Assembly (NCBI GenBank): GCA_937989585.1 | Contig: CALKRW010000019.1 | Location: forward strand, 1 to 33,620 | Length of the DNA: 33,620 bases | Direction: 5' to 3' | DNA from: an uncultured Porphyromonadaceae bacterium | GTDB lineage: Bacteria > Bacteroidota > Bacteroidia > Bacteroidales > Muribaculaceae | The notes under the pieces: model-generated | The model's input: only the letters and a program-made list of their open reading frames with translations | What the model was told of the DNA's origin: nothing | Database searches by the model: none | Translations under genes and position numbers: made by a program | Shown here: positions 7,912 to 14,660 of the stretch, piece by piece | Layout of the letters: every line of letters begins with the position of its first letter | Numbering within the stretch: the first letter of the stretch is position 1

Positions 7912-8451
7912 TCAGTCTATATCGTCGTAACTGAAATATTTTTTGTGCAGTCGCTCCAGCAGTTTGTCCGTCATCGGGATGCCGCAGGCGTCGCCTATGA
8001 CGGCGTCGCAGTCGCAGTAGGGACAGATGGCCGTTGCGCCTCCGTCGGTGTATTCGTCTATCTCCGTCGGCTTGAAGAACGTCTGGCAGCAGATGCAGTA
8101 ACACACCTGCGAGGCTTCCACCTCCTCGCGGTTGTCCGCCGTATGCAGGTGTGCGTCGAGCAGTGCGTCATCTTTCTTTTCCAGTCGCCCGTCGATGGTC
8201 TGCGGGTAGCCCTTGGGCTGATAACGGTCGGCGCGGAGCAGATATTCTTTGCCGTAGTAAAAGAATCTGGCGGTCTCGACTTCGCCGTCCATTTCTATCG
8301 CCGTCGGAATCACGTCATCATTATCCTTGTCGGTCAGGCGGAACGAAGCCCCTTCGCCTAAGCGCTCCACAAGGTTGAAGAACCAATGCCGCCGCTTTCC
8401 GGACGGGCTTTCAAAAATATAGGTTCGAGAGTACAGAAATTTAGTCTTCAT
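7912..8451 (-). CDS. Hypothetical protein with C-terminal treble-clef/zinc-ribbon-like motif
   Basis: 179 residues from the ATG at 8451; the upstream in-frame extension lies inside the preceding gene and does not look like protein. The N-terminal ~105 residues are unassigned. The C-terminal part has CYCICCQTFF (about 118-127) and CPYCDCDAVIGD (about 143-154), four cysteines in a zinc-ribbon spacing, followed by a terminal helix. This resembles small cytoplasmic proteins with the TAICPYC..AVIG signature, whose function is unknown to me. It overlaps the end of the 569-aa gene by 11 bp, so they are probably one transcript. Confidence 0.7.
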   Translation of the reverse strand: MKTKFLYSRTYIFESPSGKRRHWFFNLVERLGEGASFRLTDKDNDDVIPTAIEMDGEVETARFFYYGKEYLLRADRYQPKGYPQTIDGRLEKKDDALLDAHLHTADNREEVEASQVCYCICCQTFFKPTEIDEYTDGGATAICPYCDCDAVIGDACGIPMTDKLLERLHKKYFSYDDID

Positions 8452-10150
8452 CGGTTTTAAGTATTTTGTCGGTTTCGTTGGCGAGGGCCGCGATTCCGGC
8501 CTCGGTGTCAAGGCCGATCAGGGGCGGGTATGCAGCGCTTCCGAAACGGTCCATGTGTTCGCGTGGAATCTGGGTGTCGATCTGGTCGGCGGTGAACCAT
8601 CCGAGTGACATCCTGTCGCCCTTCCTGATGTTATAGCGGCGCCCCATGTCGCGGGCCATGTCGATTTCGTCCGGGTCAATGCGGTAACTGAACATTGGCC
8701 CCTCGTGGTCGCCGCGATGCTCGAACAGCGCCTTCTCCCCGCCAAGACGGCGTTCCATCCACTCCCATGCCGTCCAGTCGGGATTGACATAGATGCGGTG
8801 GCTCGCGGAGAGCCGTGCGGCGAGAAGGCATCCGGTCTCGATGGTAAGAATCAGGTCGTAGCGGCGGCGTTTGCAGATGCGCTCAAGTCCGTGCCTCGAC
8901 TTTTCTAACGTGCCCCCTGCGCAGAATATTGTCACTTGATAGCCTTTTTCTTCAAGCCTGTGGCGCAGTTCGAGCACTGCCGGGCTGTCGTGGGGCGTGA
9001 AATAGTCTGGCACGATCATTATTCGCCTCATGCTCTTTTCGAGTTCCTTGGCCGCTTCGCATGCCTTGACCATGGCGTCGCGCAGTGCCGCGAGGTTGGC
9101 ATAATGTGTGAAGGCTTCGATTGGGACGGATTCGTCGCGCCCTTCTATTTTCACTCTCAGCCCGGAATTCCCGTTGCCCATCGGCGTCCTGAATTCAAAG
9201 CCGAATGCAACGGCTGTCACTCCGCCCACTTGGACCGGCTCGGCGAAGCAGCAGTATTCTGGCTGACTGAGAAGCCGCTGGCGGGGAAGGTCCATCGACA
9301 TCCTGTCGATCTCCTGAAGCGGAATGTCCATCTTTCGGGCGTCAAAACTGCAAATCAGTTCAGCCATTGCCGGGACATTATCATTGGCAGCCGTGTTGAC
9401 CATCGAGAGTCTGGGATACCGCTCTCCGAAGTCCCAGTCGCTGCGGAAAGCCTCGTCGGATGTGAATATGCCGTAACGGCTCGGCTGGGGGAAGCGTCCG
9501 TAGCCTACGGTGCCGAAACTGTAGGCGGTCTCAAACCGTTCTTGGGGAAACAGTTTGTCGGAATAATAATTCTCTGCCGCCTTGCGACCGGCGTAATACT
9601 GCTTTTTCCAGGGCCATTCGGAGTCATATTCCGGATTGATGAACAGCACATCGGTTTTCCCGACGCCGTCGGCGAGCATTGCCGAACGACCGAACACGAC
9701 GATGGTATGCGGTGCGCCGGTCTCGTCGTCAGAAGTCCGGCTCACATGGATGGTCAGGGTGCGCTTGCCGAATTTATGAATGACCGTCCGGGGAACCTCC
9801 GGGGCCTTCAGGGTCTCGTCATGCCCGTCATCATGTCCGGACTCGGTTTCATTTTCAAGTCCGAACTCGTGTACGGGGTCGCCGGGACAGTCGTCGACAA
9901 GCGGACCCCAATTGAGACCGCGGTCGGCGGCGAGTGCCTCGAGTTTTCGGGCCGCAAGTTCAATAACCCTTGCCTCCTGCAGTTCCTCGCCCTGATGCTC
10001 GTCGAGCACCATCTGTCTGAGTTCGGCCACAATAACTTTCGCCTCGCCCTGCGCCTCGATGGCCTCCTTGAGGGCAAGGATGTTCCCGGTTCCGGCACCT
10101 GTGCCGAAATCGGGAACAATCAGTATTCTATGTCTTTCCGGTGTTATCAT
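8441..10150 (-). CDS. Large uncharacterised protein with two alpha/beta-hydrolase-like halves
   Basis: 569 residues, no recognised family. Two segments look related: RILIVPDFGTG (8-18) and RIMIVPDYFTP (about 395-405) each open a Rossmann-like strand-loop, and each is later followed by an expected core element, DVLFINPEYDSEWPW and IYVNPDWTAWEW. This suggests two alpha/beta-hydrolase-like or YqiA-like lobes. A classical GxSxG nucleophile elbow is not obvious (GRSAM in the first half and ETGCLL in the second are the nearest), so activity is uncertain. The promoter is only 4 bp upstream of the ATG. The first ~27 codons are duplicated near 12.0 kb as a pseudogene fragment. It heads the downstream zinc-ribbon, 125-aa and HD genes. 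Confidence 0.65.
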   Translation of the reverse strand: MITPERHRILIVPDFGTGAGTGNILALKEAIEAQGEAKVIVAELRQMVLDEHQGEELQEARVIELAARKLEALAADRGLNWGPLVDDCPGDPVHEFGLENETESGHDDGHDETLKAPEVPRTVIHKFGKRTLTIHVSRTSDDETGAPHTIVVFGRSAMLADGVGKTDVLFINPEYDSEWPWKKQYYAGRKAAENYYSDKLFPQERFETAYSFGTVGYGRFPQPSRYGIFTSDEAFRSDWDFGERYPRLSMVNTAANDNVPAMAELICSFDARKMDIPLQEIDRMSMDLPRQRLLSQPEYCCFAEPVQVGGVTAVAFGFEFRTPMGNGNSGLRVKIEGRDESVPIEAFTHYANLAALRDAMVKACEAAKELEKSMRRIMIVPDYFTPHDSPAVLELRHRLEEKGYQVTIFCAGGTLEKSRHGLERICKRRRYDLILTIETGCLLAARLSASHRIYVNPDWTAWEWMERRLGGEKALFEHRGDHEGPMFSYRIDPDEIDMARDMGRRYNIRKGDRMSLGWFTADQIDTQIPREHMDRFGSAAYPPLIGLDTEAGIAALANETDKILKTDED

Positions 10151-10226
10151 GGCTCAAATATAGAAACATGCCCGAAAAAATTCAAATAATCCGTCAGGAA
10201 AATTGCGTCAATCCGCCCCGGCCTTA
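10073..10226. repeat. Direct repeat copy A (~154 bp) flanking the AbiE cassette
   Basis: Matches 12004-12156 at about 95% by eye, with a few substitutions and one short indel. It holds the first ~26 codons of the 569-aa gene, its promoter, and the last ~5 codons plus stop of the 287-aa gene (reading ..AGAD-stop here against ..AGAN-stop in copy B). The original order was therefore 287-aa gene followed by 569-aa gene, with the junction duplicated. Confidence 0.85.
10155..10186 (-). promoter_or_regulatory. Promoter of the 569-aa gene, start codon 4 bp from the -7 box
   Basis: On the - strand: TTTG (10183-10186), a 20-bp spacer and TATATTTG (10155-10162). The ATG begins at 10150, 4 nt after the box, about where transcription should start, so the mRNA may be leaderless. 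In copy B the equivalent -7 box carries a substitution (CAAATATA becomes CCAATATA on the + strand). Confidence 0.55.
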
Positions 10227-10270
10227 GCCGAGATTTTATTTACTTTGTTGAAGTTAAGTGTCTATTGTTT

Positions 10271-10326
10271 AGAGATATGGATGGCAGAAAGGCGAAAACG
10301 CCTCAGAACTCCTTGGCCCTGAGACG
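10271..10326 (+). ncRNA. Dispersed 56-nt structured element, copy 1 (candidate sRNA or terminator)
   Basis: Aligns without gaps to 22093-22148 (about 44 of 56 identical). It ends in a hairpin, CGCCTCAG (10299-10306) with CTGAGACG (10319-10326), and a conserved loop GAACnCnTTGGCC. One stem pair changes from A-T here to G-C in the other copy, a compensatory change that favours a selected RNA structure. The rest of 10227-10478 has no supported gene. Confidence 0.4.
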
Positions 10327-10478
10327 TTGCATTCGCATGAAGTTCAATGACTGAGAAATAGAGGCGCAGACTACTATGCGGCGCATAGAGGCTGACCGGA
10401 TCTAAATGTTAACGACAGAGCAGTGTCTGTTCTCTTTTATCGGATGGTAAAATTTTGAATAGAAAAATATATCAGATA

Positions 10479-10509
10479 TTGTTTGGTGTTCAAATATTTA
10501 CTATTTTTG
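10479..10509 (+). promoter_or_regulatory. Promoter of the AbiE cassette
   Basis: TTG (10479-10481), a 20-bp spacer and TATTTTTG (10502-10509). The GTG start at 10514 lies 4 nt after the box, the same geometry as the 569-aa gene, pointing to a leaderless transcript. Confidence 0.55.
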
Positions 10510-10513
10510 CGTT

Positions 10514-11143
10514 GTGAAAAATCCTTTGCAACAAATAGGCAACATACCCGTCACTGCCGGCGCTCTGGAATCTCTTTATCCAGATATTAAGGGCGGCAAC
10601 CAGAAAATAAGGTTGCTTGAGCGCGATAAGCAGATTATCAGGCTCAAGAAGGGGCTCTATGTGTGTAGCCCCGAGGTCACGGGCCAGCCCTTGTCGACAG
10701 AGTTAATTGCCAATCATCTGTACACACCTTCTTATGTCTCAATGTCATCGGCCCTGCGTTTTTACGGATTGATTCCGGAGCAGGTACATGTCATGCAATC
10801 CATGACAATCAAGCATTCCCGCAATTTTGACACACCCGTTGGCAGGTATGAATATACCCGTATATCCAAGAATGCGTTCTCCGTTGGATTGGCAAGTATC
10901 AGGAAAACGAAGTATGCCTTTGTGATAGCGACACCGGAAAAGGCGTTGTGCGACCTTATTGCAAACTCTCCCGGCGTGATCCTGCGTTATCCAAAGGATG
11001 CTGCTGTATTTTTGGAGGAAGATATCAGGATGGATATGAGTGATTTCCGGCAAATGAATACTGCAATTCTGGAAGCATATGCGATAATCGGCAAAAAGGC
11101 GGATTCAATCCGGACGTTATTAAAATTACTGAGGCAATTATGA
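10514..11143 (+). CDS. abiEi: AbiEi-type antitoxin (type IV toxin-antitoxin)
   Basis: 209 residues starting with GTG. The N-terminal ~55 residues form a winged-helix-like unit (GNIPVTAGALESLYP, then IRLKKGLYV), followed by the AbiEi body with SMSSALRFYGLIPEQ and TPEKALCDLI. AbiEi neutralises the AbiEii toxin and represses its own promoter. Its stop overlaps the abiEii start as ATGA, the usual coupling. The GTG fits the homologous N-terminus; the next ATG would remove much of the DNA-binding domain. The cassette runs opposite to its neighbours, lies between direct repeats, and is AT-richer than the flanking genes, all consistent with recent insertion. Confidence 0.9.
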   Translation: MKNPLQQIGNIPVTAGALESLYPDIKGGNQKIRLLERDKQIIRLKKGLYVCSPEVTGQPLSTELIANHLYTPSYVSMSSALRFYGLIPEQVHVMQSMTIKHSRNFDTPVGRYEYTRISKNAFSVGLASIRKTKYAFVIATPEKALCDLIANSPGVILRYPKDAAVFLEEDIRMDMSDFRQMNTAILEAYAIIGKKADSIRTLLKLLRQL

Positions 11144-11964
11144 ATGAGATATATGACAGTATGCTTTCGGCATACGATTTGTCAACAGAACAACAAATGA
11201 GGAATGCGATTTTCGAGGTCAACCAGCAGATTATACTTGCAGGACTGCATAATGGCGGATTCTTTGATGTCGCGGCGTTTTATGGAGGCACTTGCCTGAG
11301 AATATTCCACGGGCTGCAACGTTTCTCTGAAGATATGGATTTTTCCCTCCTGGCTCCTGACGACAATTTTGATTTCACGAAGTACTTCCAGCCGATTATT
11401 GATGAATTTGCTATTGTCGGCAGGGAGGTGACAATAGCAAAGAAGAACAAGAAGAATTTCGGGAAAGTGGAATCAGCATTTCTGAAAGACAATACGGATG
11501 TGTATGACGTATCGTTTCAGACGGATAAATCAGTCAAGATAAAGATTGAGGTTGACACTCAGCCACCTTTGAATTTCAGGACAGAACAGAAACTCCTGTT
11601 GCAACCTCATTCTTTTATGACACGTTGCTTTACTCTGCCGGATTTGTTTGCCGGCAAAATGCATGCTTTGGTCTATCGGGGATGGAAAAACCGTGTGAAA
11701 GGGCGTGATTGGTATGATTTTGAGTGGTATGTAAGGCACAACGTGCCATTGAGTTTTACACATCTTGCCGAGCGGGTCCTGCAATTCAACAATGAGGTTC
11801 TTGAGTGGGATTCATTTATTATTCGACTCAAGGATAAACTGATGTCGACAAATATGAATCAGGTAAAGAGCGACGTGTTGCCTTTTGTCAAAAATCCTCA
11901 TGAAATCGATATTTGGTCAAATGATTATTTCGTTCAGTTGGCAGATATGCTCAGGCCTGAATGA
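11140..11964 (+). CDS. abiEii: AbiEii/AbiGii nucleotidyltransferase toxin
   Basis: 274 residues with all the motifs expected of the DNA polymerase beta-like family: YGGTCL (48-53) followed by FSEDMDF (62-68), giving the GG(T) and D-x-D metal-binding pair; KIEVDT near 135 supplying the third acidic residue; KMHALVYRG near 173; and KGRDWYDFEW near 186. Members transfer nucleotides to tRNA or other targets and cause growth arrest, giving phage resistance by abortive infection. No catalytic residue is visibly missing, so the toxin should be active and need the coupled AbiEi. A short hairpin follows the stop. Confidence 0.92.
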   Translation: MNEIYDSMLSAYDLSTEQQMRNAIFEVNQQIILAGLHNGGFFDVAAFYGGTCLRIFHGLQRFSEDMDFSLLAPDDNFDFTKYFQPIIDEFAIVGREVTIAKKNKKNFGKVESAFLKDNTDVYDVSFQTDKSVKIKIEVDTQPPLNFRTEQKLLLQPHSFMTRCFTLPDLFAGKMHALVYRGWKNRVKGRDWYDFEWYVRHNVPLSFTHLAERVLQFNNEVLEWDSFIIRLKDKLMSTNMNQVKSDVLPFVKNPHEIDIWSNDYFVQLADMLRPE

Positions 11965-11973
11965 TTGCTCAAT

Positions 11974-12081
11974 CTAATGCAGACGGAATCTCCGTCTATA
12001 ACTGGCAAGGATGTTCCCGGTTCCGGCACAGGTGCCGGAACCGGGAACAATCAGTATTCTATGTCTTTCCGGTGTTATCAT
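11974..12081 (-). pseudogene. Truncated 5' fragment of the 569-aa gene (copy B)
   Basis: From the ATG at 12081, 27 codons follow the 569-aa protein (MITPERHRILIVPG...), then the frame diverges where the repeat ends and stops at TAG (11974-11976). It is 35 codons long. Its -7 box is mutated relative to copy A, so it is probably silent. Confidence 0.75.
11981..11997 (+). terminator. Short hairpin after abiEii
   Basis: AGACGGA (11981-11987) and TCCGTCT (11991-11997) with a 3-nt loop, 16 bp after the abiEii stop. No strong T-run follows, so it is a weak terminator candidate. Confidence 0.4.
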
Positions 12082-12156
12082 GGCTCCAATATAGAAACAT
12101 GCCCGAAAAAATTCAAAATCCGGTCAGGAAAATTGCGTCAATTCGCCCCGGCCTTA
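12004..12156. repeat. Direct repeat copy B (~153 bp) flanking the AbiE cassette
   Basis: Partner of 10073-10226. Inside it, TTCCCGGTTCCGGCAC (12012-12027) and its exact complement (12030-12045) form a perfect 16-bp inverted repeat with a 2-nt centre; in copy A the right arm has two mismatches. The element also contains the last codons of the 287-aa gene. Confidence 0.85.
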
Positions 12157-13001
12157 TGGCGCCTGATGTGGTCAATGATATCCTTTTCGACGGGGCGGAA
12201 CTCGCCGGAGGGGACGCGCATCATGTTGAAGCCCTGCGACAGCCATGTGTTGATGATGTAGCTGCCGTTGTCGTTGCGCATGATGCAGTAGTTGCGCTGT
12301 CCGCCGAGCGGTTTCCATCCGCGGCGGTAGTCGGGCAGTCCCATCACCTCGGCGGTAACGTCCCTGTAGCCGAATGCCGGCAGGACCTTGGCGCTCCACT
12401 GTGCGCCGACACAAAGGCCGATGCCGAGGTCCGAGGCCCTGATGGCCCCGTCGATCACCGGCGCTAGCCGCTCATTCAGGCGACCGAGAAGTTTGTCATT
12501 ATACTTGATGTTCTCCCAGGAGTGTGAGTGCCAGCCGCAGAGTTCGAGGGCAAAAGGCAGTTTCTCTGACTCGGGTACAAGTTCCCTGAACCAGTCGAGG
12601 CGCTTGCTCCACCACTTTTTGCCGGCGTCGCTAAGACAGGAAGAGTCATACAGCGGGTCGACGTCGCGACCGAGATAATAGCCCGCGAAGACGCGCTCGC
12701 GGTAATTGCGGGCGTAATGATGGCACATCGCCTCCGGGTCGTCGAGGCGCGAGTGATGCACGGTGTCTTTCCGGTACTTCTCAATCCCTTCCGGAGTGCG
12801 GAGGTCATAGTCTGACGCCCCGGGATTGTAATTGAGGATTACCACGCTGCAGTCTGCCGGGTTGCCGATGTAAGGCTCCGGCATCAGTTCCGGATACAAG
12901 CCAATTTTCTCGAAATCCCAATAGGATTCCGAAGCGGGAACCTCGCCATGCTCAACCCAGTAGGCAAATACCTCGTCCCAATATTTCAAAAATTCGTTCA
13001 T
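12138..13001 (-). CDS. Uncharacterised 287-aa protein, possibly uracil-DNA-glycosylase-like fold
   Basis: No confident family. The segment CSVVILNYNPGASDYD (about 50-65) recalls the strand-plus-NPG loop of the uracil-DNA glycosylase superfamily, and GLCVGAQWSAKVLPAFGY (about 200-217) could be a second core strand, but the match is weak. The protein is tryptophan-rich, with no signal peptide or membrane segment. Its last codons lie within the repeated segment, and the next gene on this strand was once the 569-aa gene. A diverged remnant of a second copy lies just upstream at 13070-13150, so the family has been duplicated here. Confidence 0.65.
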   Translation of the reverse strand: MNEFLKYWDEVFAYWVEHGEVPASESYWDFEKIGLYPELMPEPYIGNPADCSVVILNYNPGASDYDLRTPEGIEKYRKDTVHHSRLDDPEAMCHHYARNYRERVFAGYYLGRDVDPLYDSSCLSDAGKKWWSKRLDWFRELVPESEKLPFALELCGWHSHSWENIKYNDKLLGRLNERLAPVIDGAIRASDLGIGLCVGAQWSAKVLPAFGYRDVTAEVMGLPDYRRGWKPLGGQRNYCIMRNDNGSYIINTWLSQGFNMMRVPSGEFRPVEKDIIDHIRRHKAGAN

Positions 13002-13069
13002 GATAGTTAAATCTAATTATTTTTTGACTTAAGCCAGTCTTTCTCTGAAGTCGTCAGTTGTATATCTCA

Positions 13070-13150
13070 TTACTTGAGGTGCGAGTGATGAATGCCATAT
13101 TTGCAATACATCTTCCATCTTTCCAGAGTGCGGAGATCAAAGTGCTGCCT
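13070..13150 (-). pseudogene. Degenerate remnant of a second copy of the 287-aa gene
   Basis: On the - strand, about 22 codons reading FDLRTLERWKMYCKYGIHHS then a stop align with YDLRTPEGIEKYRKDTVHHS of the intact neighbour, and the DNA shares GCGAGTGATG and AGTGCGGAG blocks at the same spacing. No start or remaining body survives. The rest of the 160-bp gap shows nothing else. Confidence 0.55.
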
Positions 13151-13161
13151 TTGGGAATAAA

Positions 13162-14598
13162 TTAACTAAAATCAAAATCGTCCTCAAATATTACTTTATC
13201 ATTTGAGTCGTGAATTTCAGCATATTTTAGATAATTAAAAAGACCATCCCAATCGGTTTCGCCTAAGTTTACGATTAACTGATACCAGAAATAATCTGCT
13301 GTCTCATCTTCATCAATTGAGTCAACGGCTGATTGGATTTGAGTATCAGAATAGTTATCTCCAATTTTGAAATCATTCTCATAGTAAGAATCTTCATCAT
13401 CGGGATCAGTTTCCTGATAATAAATTCTCAGCCCTTTAATGTAGTTTATATCTCTGTTGGGCTTTGATGTGGATTCTTTTAACTGCCAAATTTTTTCACC
13501 GGAAATGCCGTCAGAATCGCCGGGAGCACAGTCATAAAGTTTGCCGTCGTAGCCGAAGGCGCAGACCGTTACATCGGAATTCCCATCGGGATAAAGGAAC
13601 TTCTTGGTTACAAGACAGGCTTTATTGGCCTTGAACTCCTCATCCTCGGGCATCTCGATTTCAATGGTGGTCCATGCCTTGTTGGTATAGAGCATGCCTT
13701 CCTTGGCGCCGCTTTCCTCAAAGAACTTTGCGACATCGAAATCCTTGAATTCGTCAATCTGTTCCTGCGTCAGCACATTATAGTCTATTCCAAGATCAAT
13801 AGGACCGTATTCGCTGCCGTCGACGGTGAAGACCATGCCATTGCGCTTAAAGCGTGAATAGGCGTCATAGACTTCCTCTTCGTCGGGATCCTTGGGCTCA
13901 AGAAAAAGTTCTTTGCCGAAAACTTCGACTGTAACGGTTTTCATTTTCTTTTTATCTTCCATGTCATTAGGTTTGAAAATGTCTTTTGTTTCTTCTGTTA
14001 CTTTTTCAGGGTCTGCCATAAACGCTTCGAGCAGCGATGCGGGTTCCGCGGTCTTTCCCTCCATCTCCTCGACCTCGGCCTTGACGCGCATGTCTGCCAG
14101 CAGGGAGCGGTAGTAGTCGGCGCTTCCGGCGGGAACCATCAGTGTCAAGAGGTCGCGGGCGTTCATGAAGGCGTATTTGTCGATTTTCATTTCGGGAGCA
14201 TTGACGACAAGGGTTGTCAGGCCGCGACCGAAAGCGAACTTTTCGATTTCGCTTACCGAAGCCGGCAACTCGATGGCCGCGAGCGAGTCGCAGTCGCGGA
14301 AGGTTGCCTGACGGATTTCCGTCACACCTTCGGGAATGTCTATGTCGGCAAGCGCCTTGCAGCCGGAGAACGCCGACTCGCCGATTGCTTTCAGCGAACC
14401 GGGAAGAGTCACGCTCCTGAGGTCCCTCATGTTCATGAAGGCACGGTCGCAGATCACCTCCGTACCGTCGGCCACGGTGTAGTCCTCGAGTCTGTTGTTG
14501 CGGCAGGCTATCAGGCGTCCGTCCTTGTACTGTACGCCCTGCACGTCCTTCTCGCCTGATTCGAAGACGCCGGCCTTGGTTGAGATCATGTTTCTCAT
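13162..14598 (-). CDS. LRR_5 (BspA-like) protein with acidic C-terminal module, distal operon gene
   Basis: 478 residues from the ATG at 14598; the frame is open far upstream but enters the preceding SPFH gene. Residues ~1-175 are BspA/LRR_5 repeats, for example YTVADGTEVICDRAFMNM, LKAIGESAFSGC and VTEIRQATFRDC, with no signal peptide, so the protein is cytoplasmic. A linker leads to a ~140-residue module (about 225-365) opening VTVEVFGKELFLEPKD, shared with the first gene of the operon, then a very acidic tail ending EDDFDFS. The first 525 bp are nearly identical to the paralogue at 20072-21742. It is the last gene, 62 bp after the SPFH gene. The LRR part probably mediates recognition; the shared module is unassigned. 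Confidence 0.8.
   Translation of the reverse strand: MRNMISTKAGVFESGEKDVQGVQYKDGRLIACRNNRLEDYTVADGTEVICDRAFMNMRDLRSVTLPGSLKAIGESAFSGCKALADIDIPEGVTEIRQATFRDCDSLAAIELPASVSEIEKFAFGRGLTTLVVNAPEMKIDKYAFMNARDLLTLMVPAGSADYYRSLLADMRVKAEVEEMEGKTAEPASLLEAFMADPEKVTEETKDIFKPNDMEDKKKMKTVTVEVFGKELFLEPKDPDEEEVYDAYSRFKRNGMVFTVDGSEYGPIDLGIDYNVLTQEQIDEFKDFDVAKFFEESGAKEGMLYTNKAWTTIEIEMPEDEEFKANKACLVTKKFLYPDGNSDVTVCAFGYDGKLYDCAPGDSDGISGEKIWQLKESTSKPNRDINYIKGLRIYYQETDPDDEDSYYENDFKIGDNYSDTQIQSAVDSIDEDETADYFWYQLIVNLGETDWDGLFNYLKYAEIHDSNDKVIFEDDFDFS
14063..14587. repeat. 525-bp repeat A shared by the two large LRR genes
   Basis: Aligns with 21207-21731 over the same length with no apparent indel and roughly 95% identity by eye. 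It covers the LRR domain from a few codons after the start codon. Similarity falls to protein level outside it, suggesting recent duplication or ongoing gene conversion. Confidence 0.85.
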
Positions 14599-14660
14599 TT
14601 TAGTGTTATACAAAGTCTTGTTCTGACTGTCATTCTCATACAAATATAATCCGGACCGGT

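Noticed and set aside
8936..10189. 417-codon + strand open frame antisense to the 569-aa gene
   Set aside because: Same kind of high-GC shadow; the opposite strand has consistent overlaps, a promoter and a coherent protein.
12012..12045. Perfect 16-bp palindrome in copy B as the AbiE terminator
   Set aside because: No T-run on either strand, and the same palindrome lies within coding sequence in copy A, so it is explained by the Gly/Thr-rich codons of the 569-aa gene.
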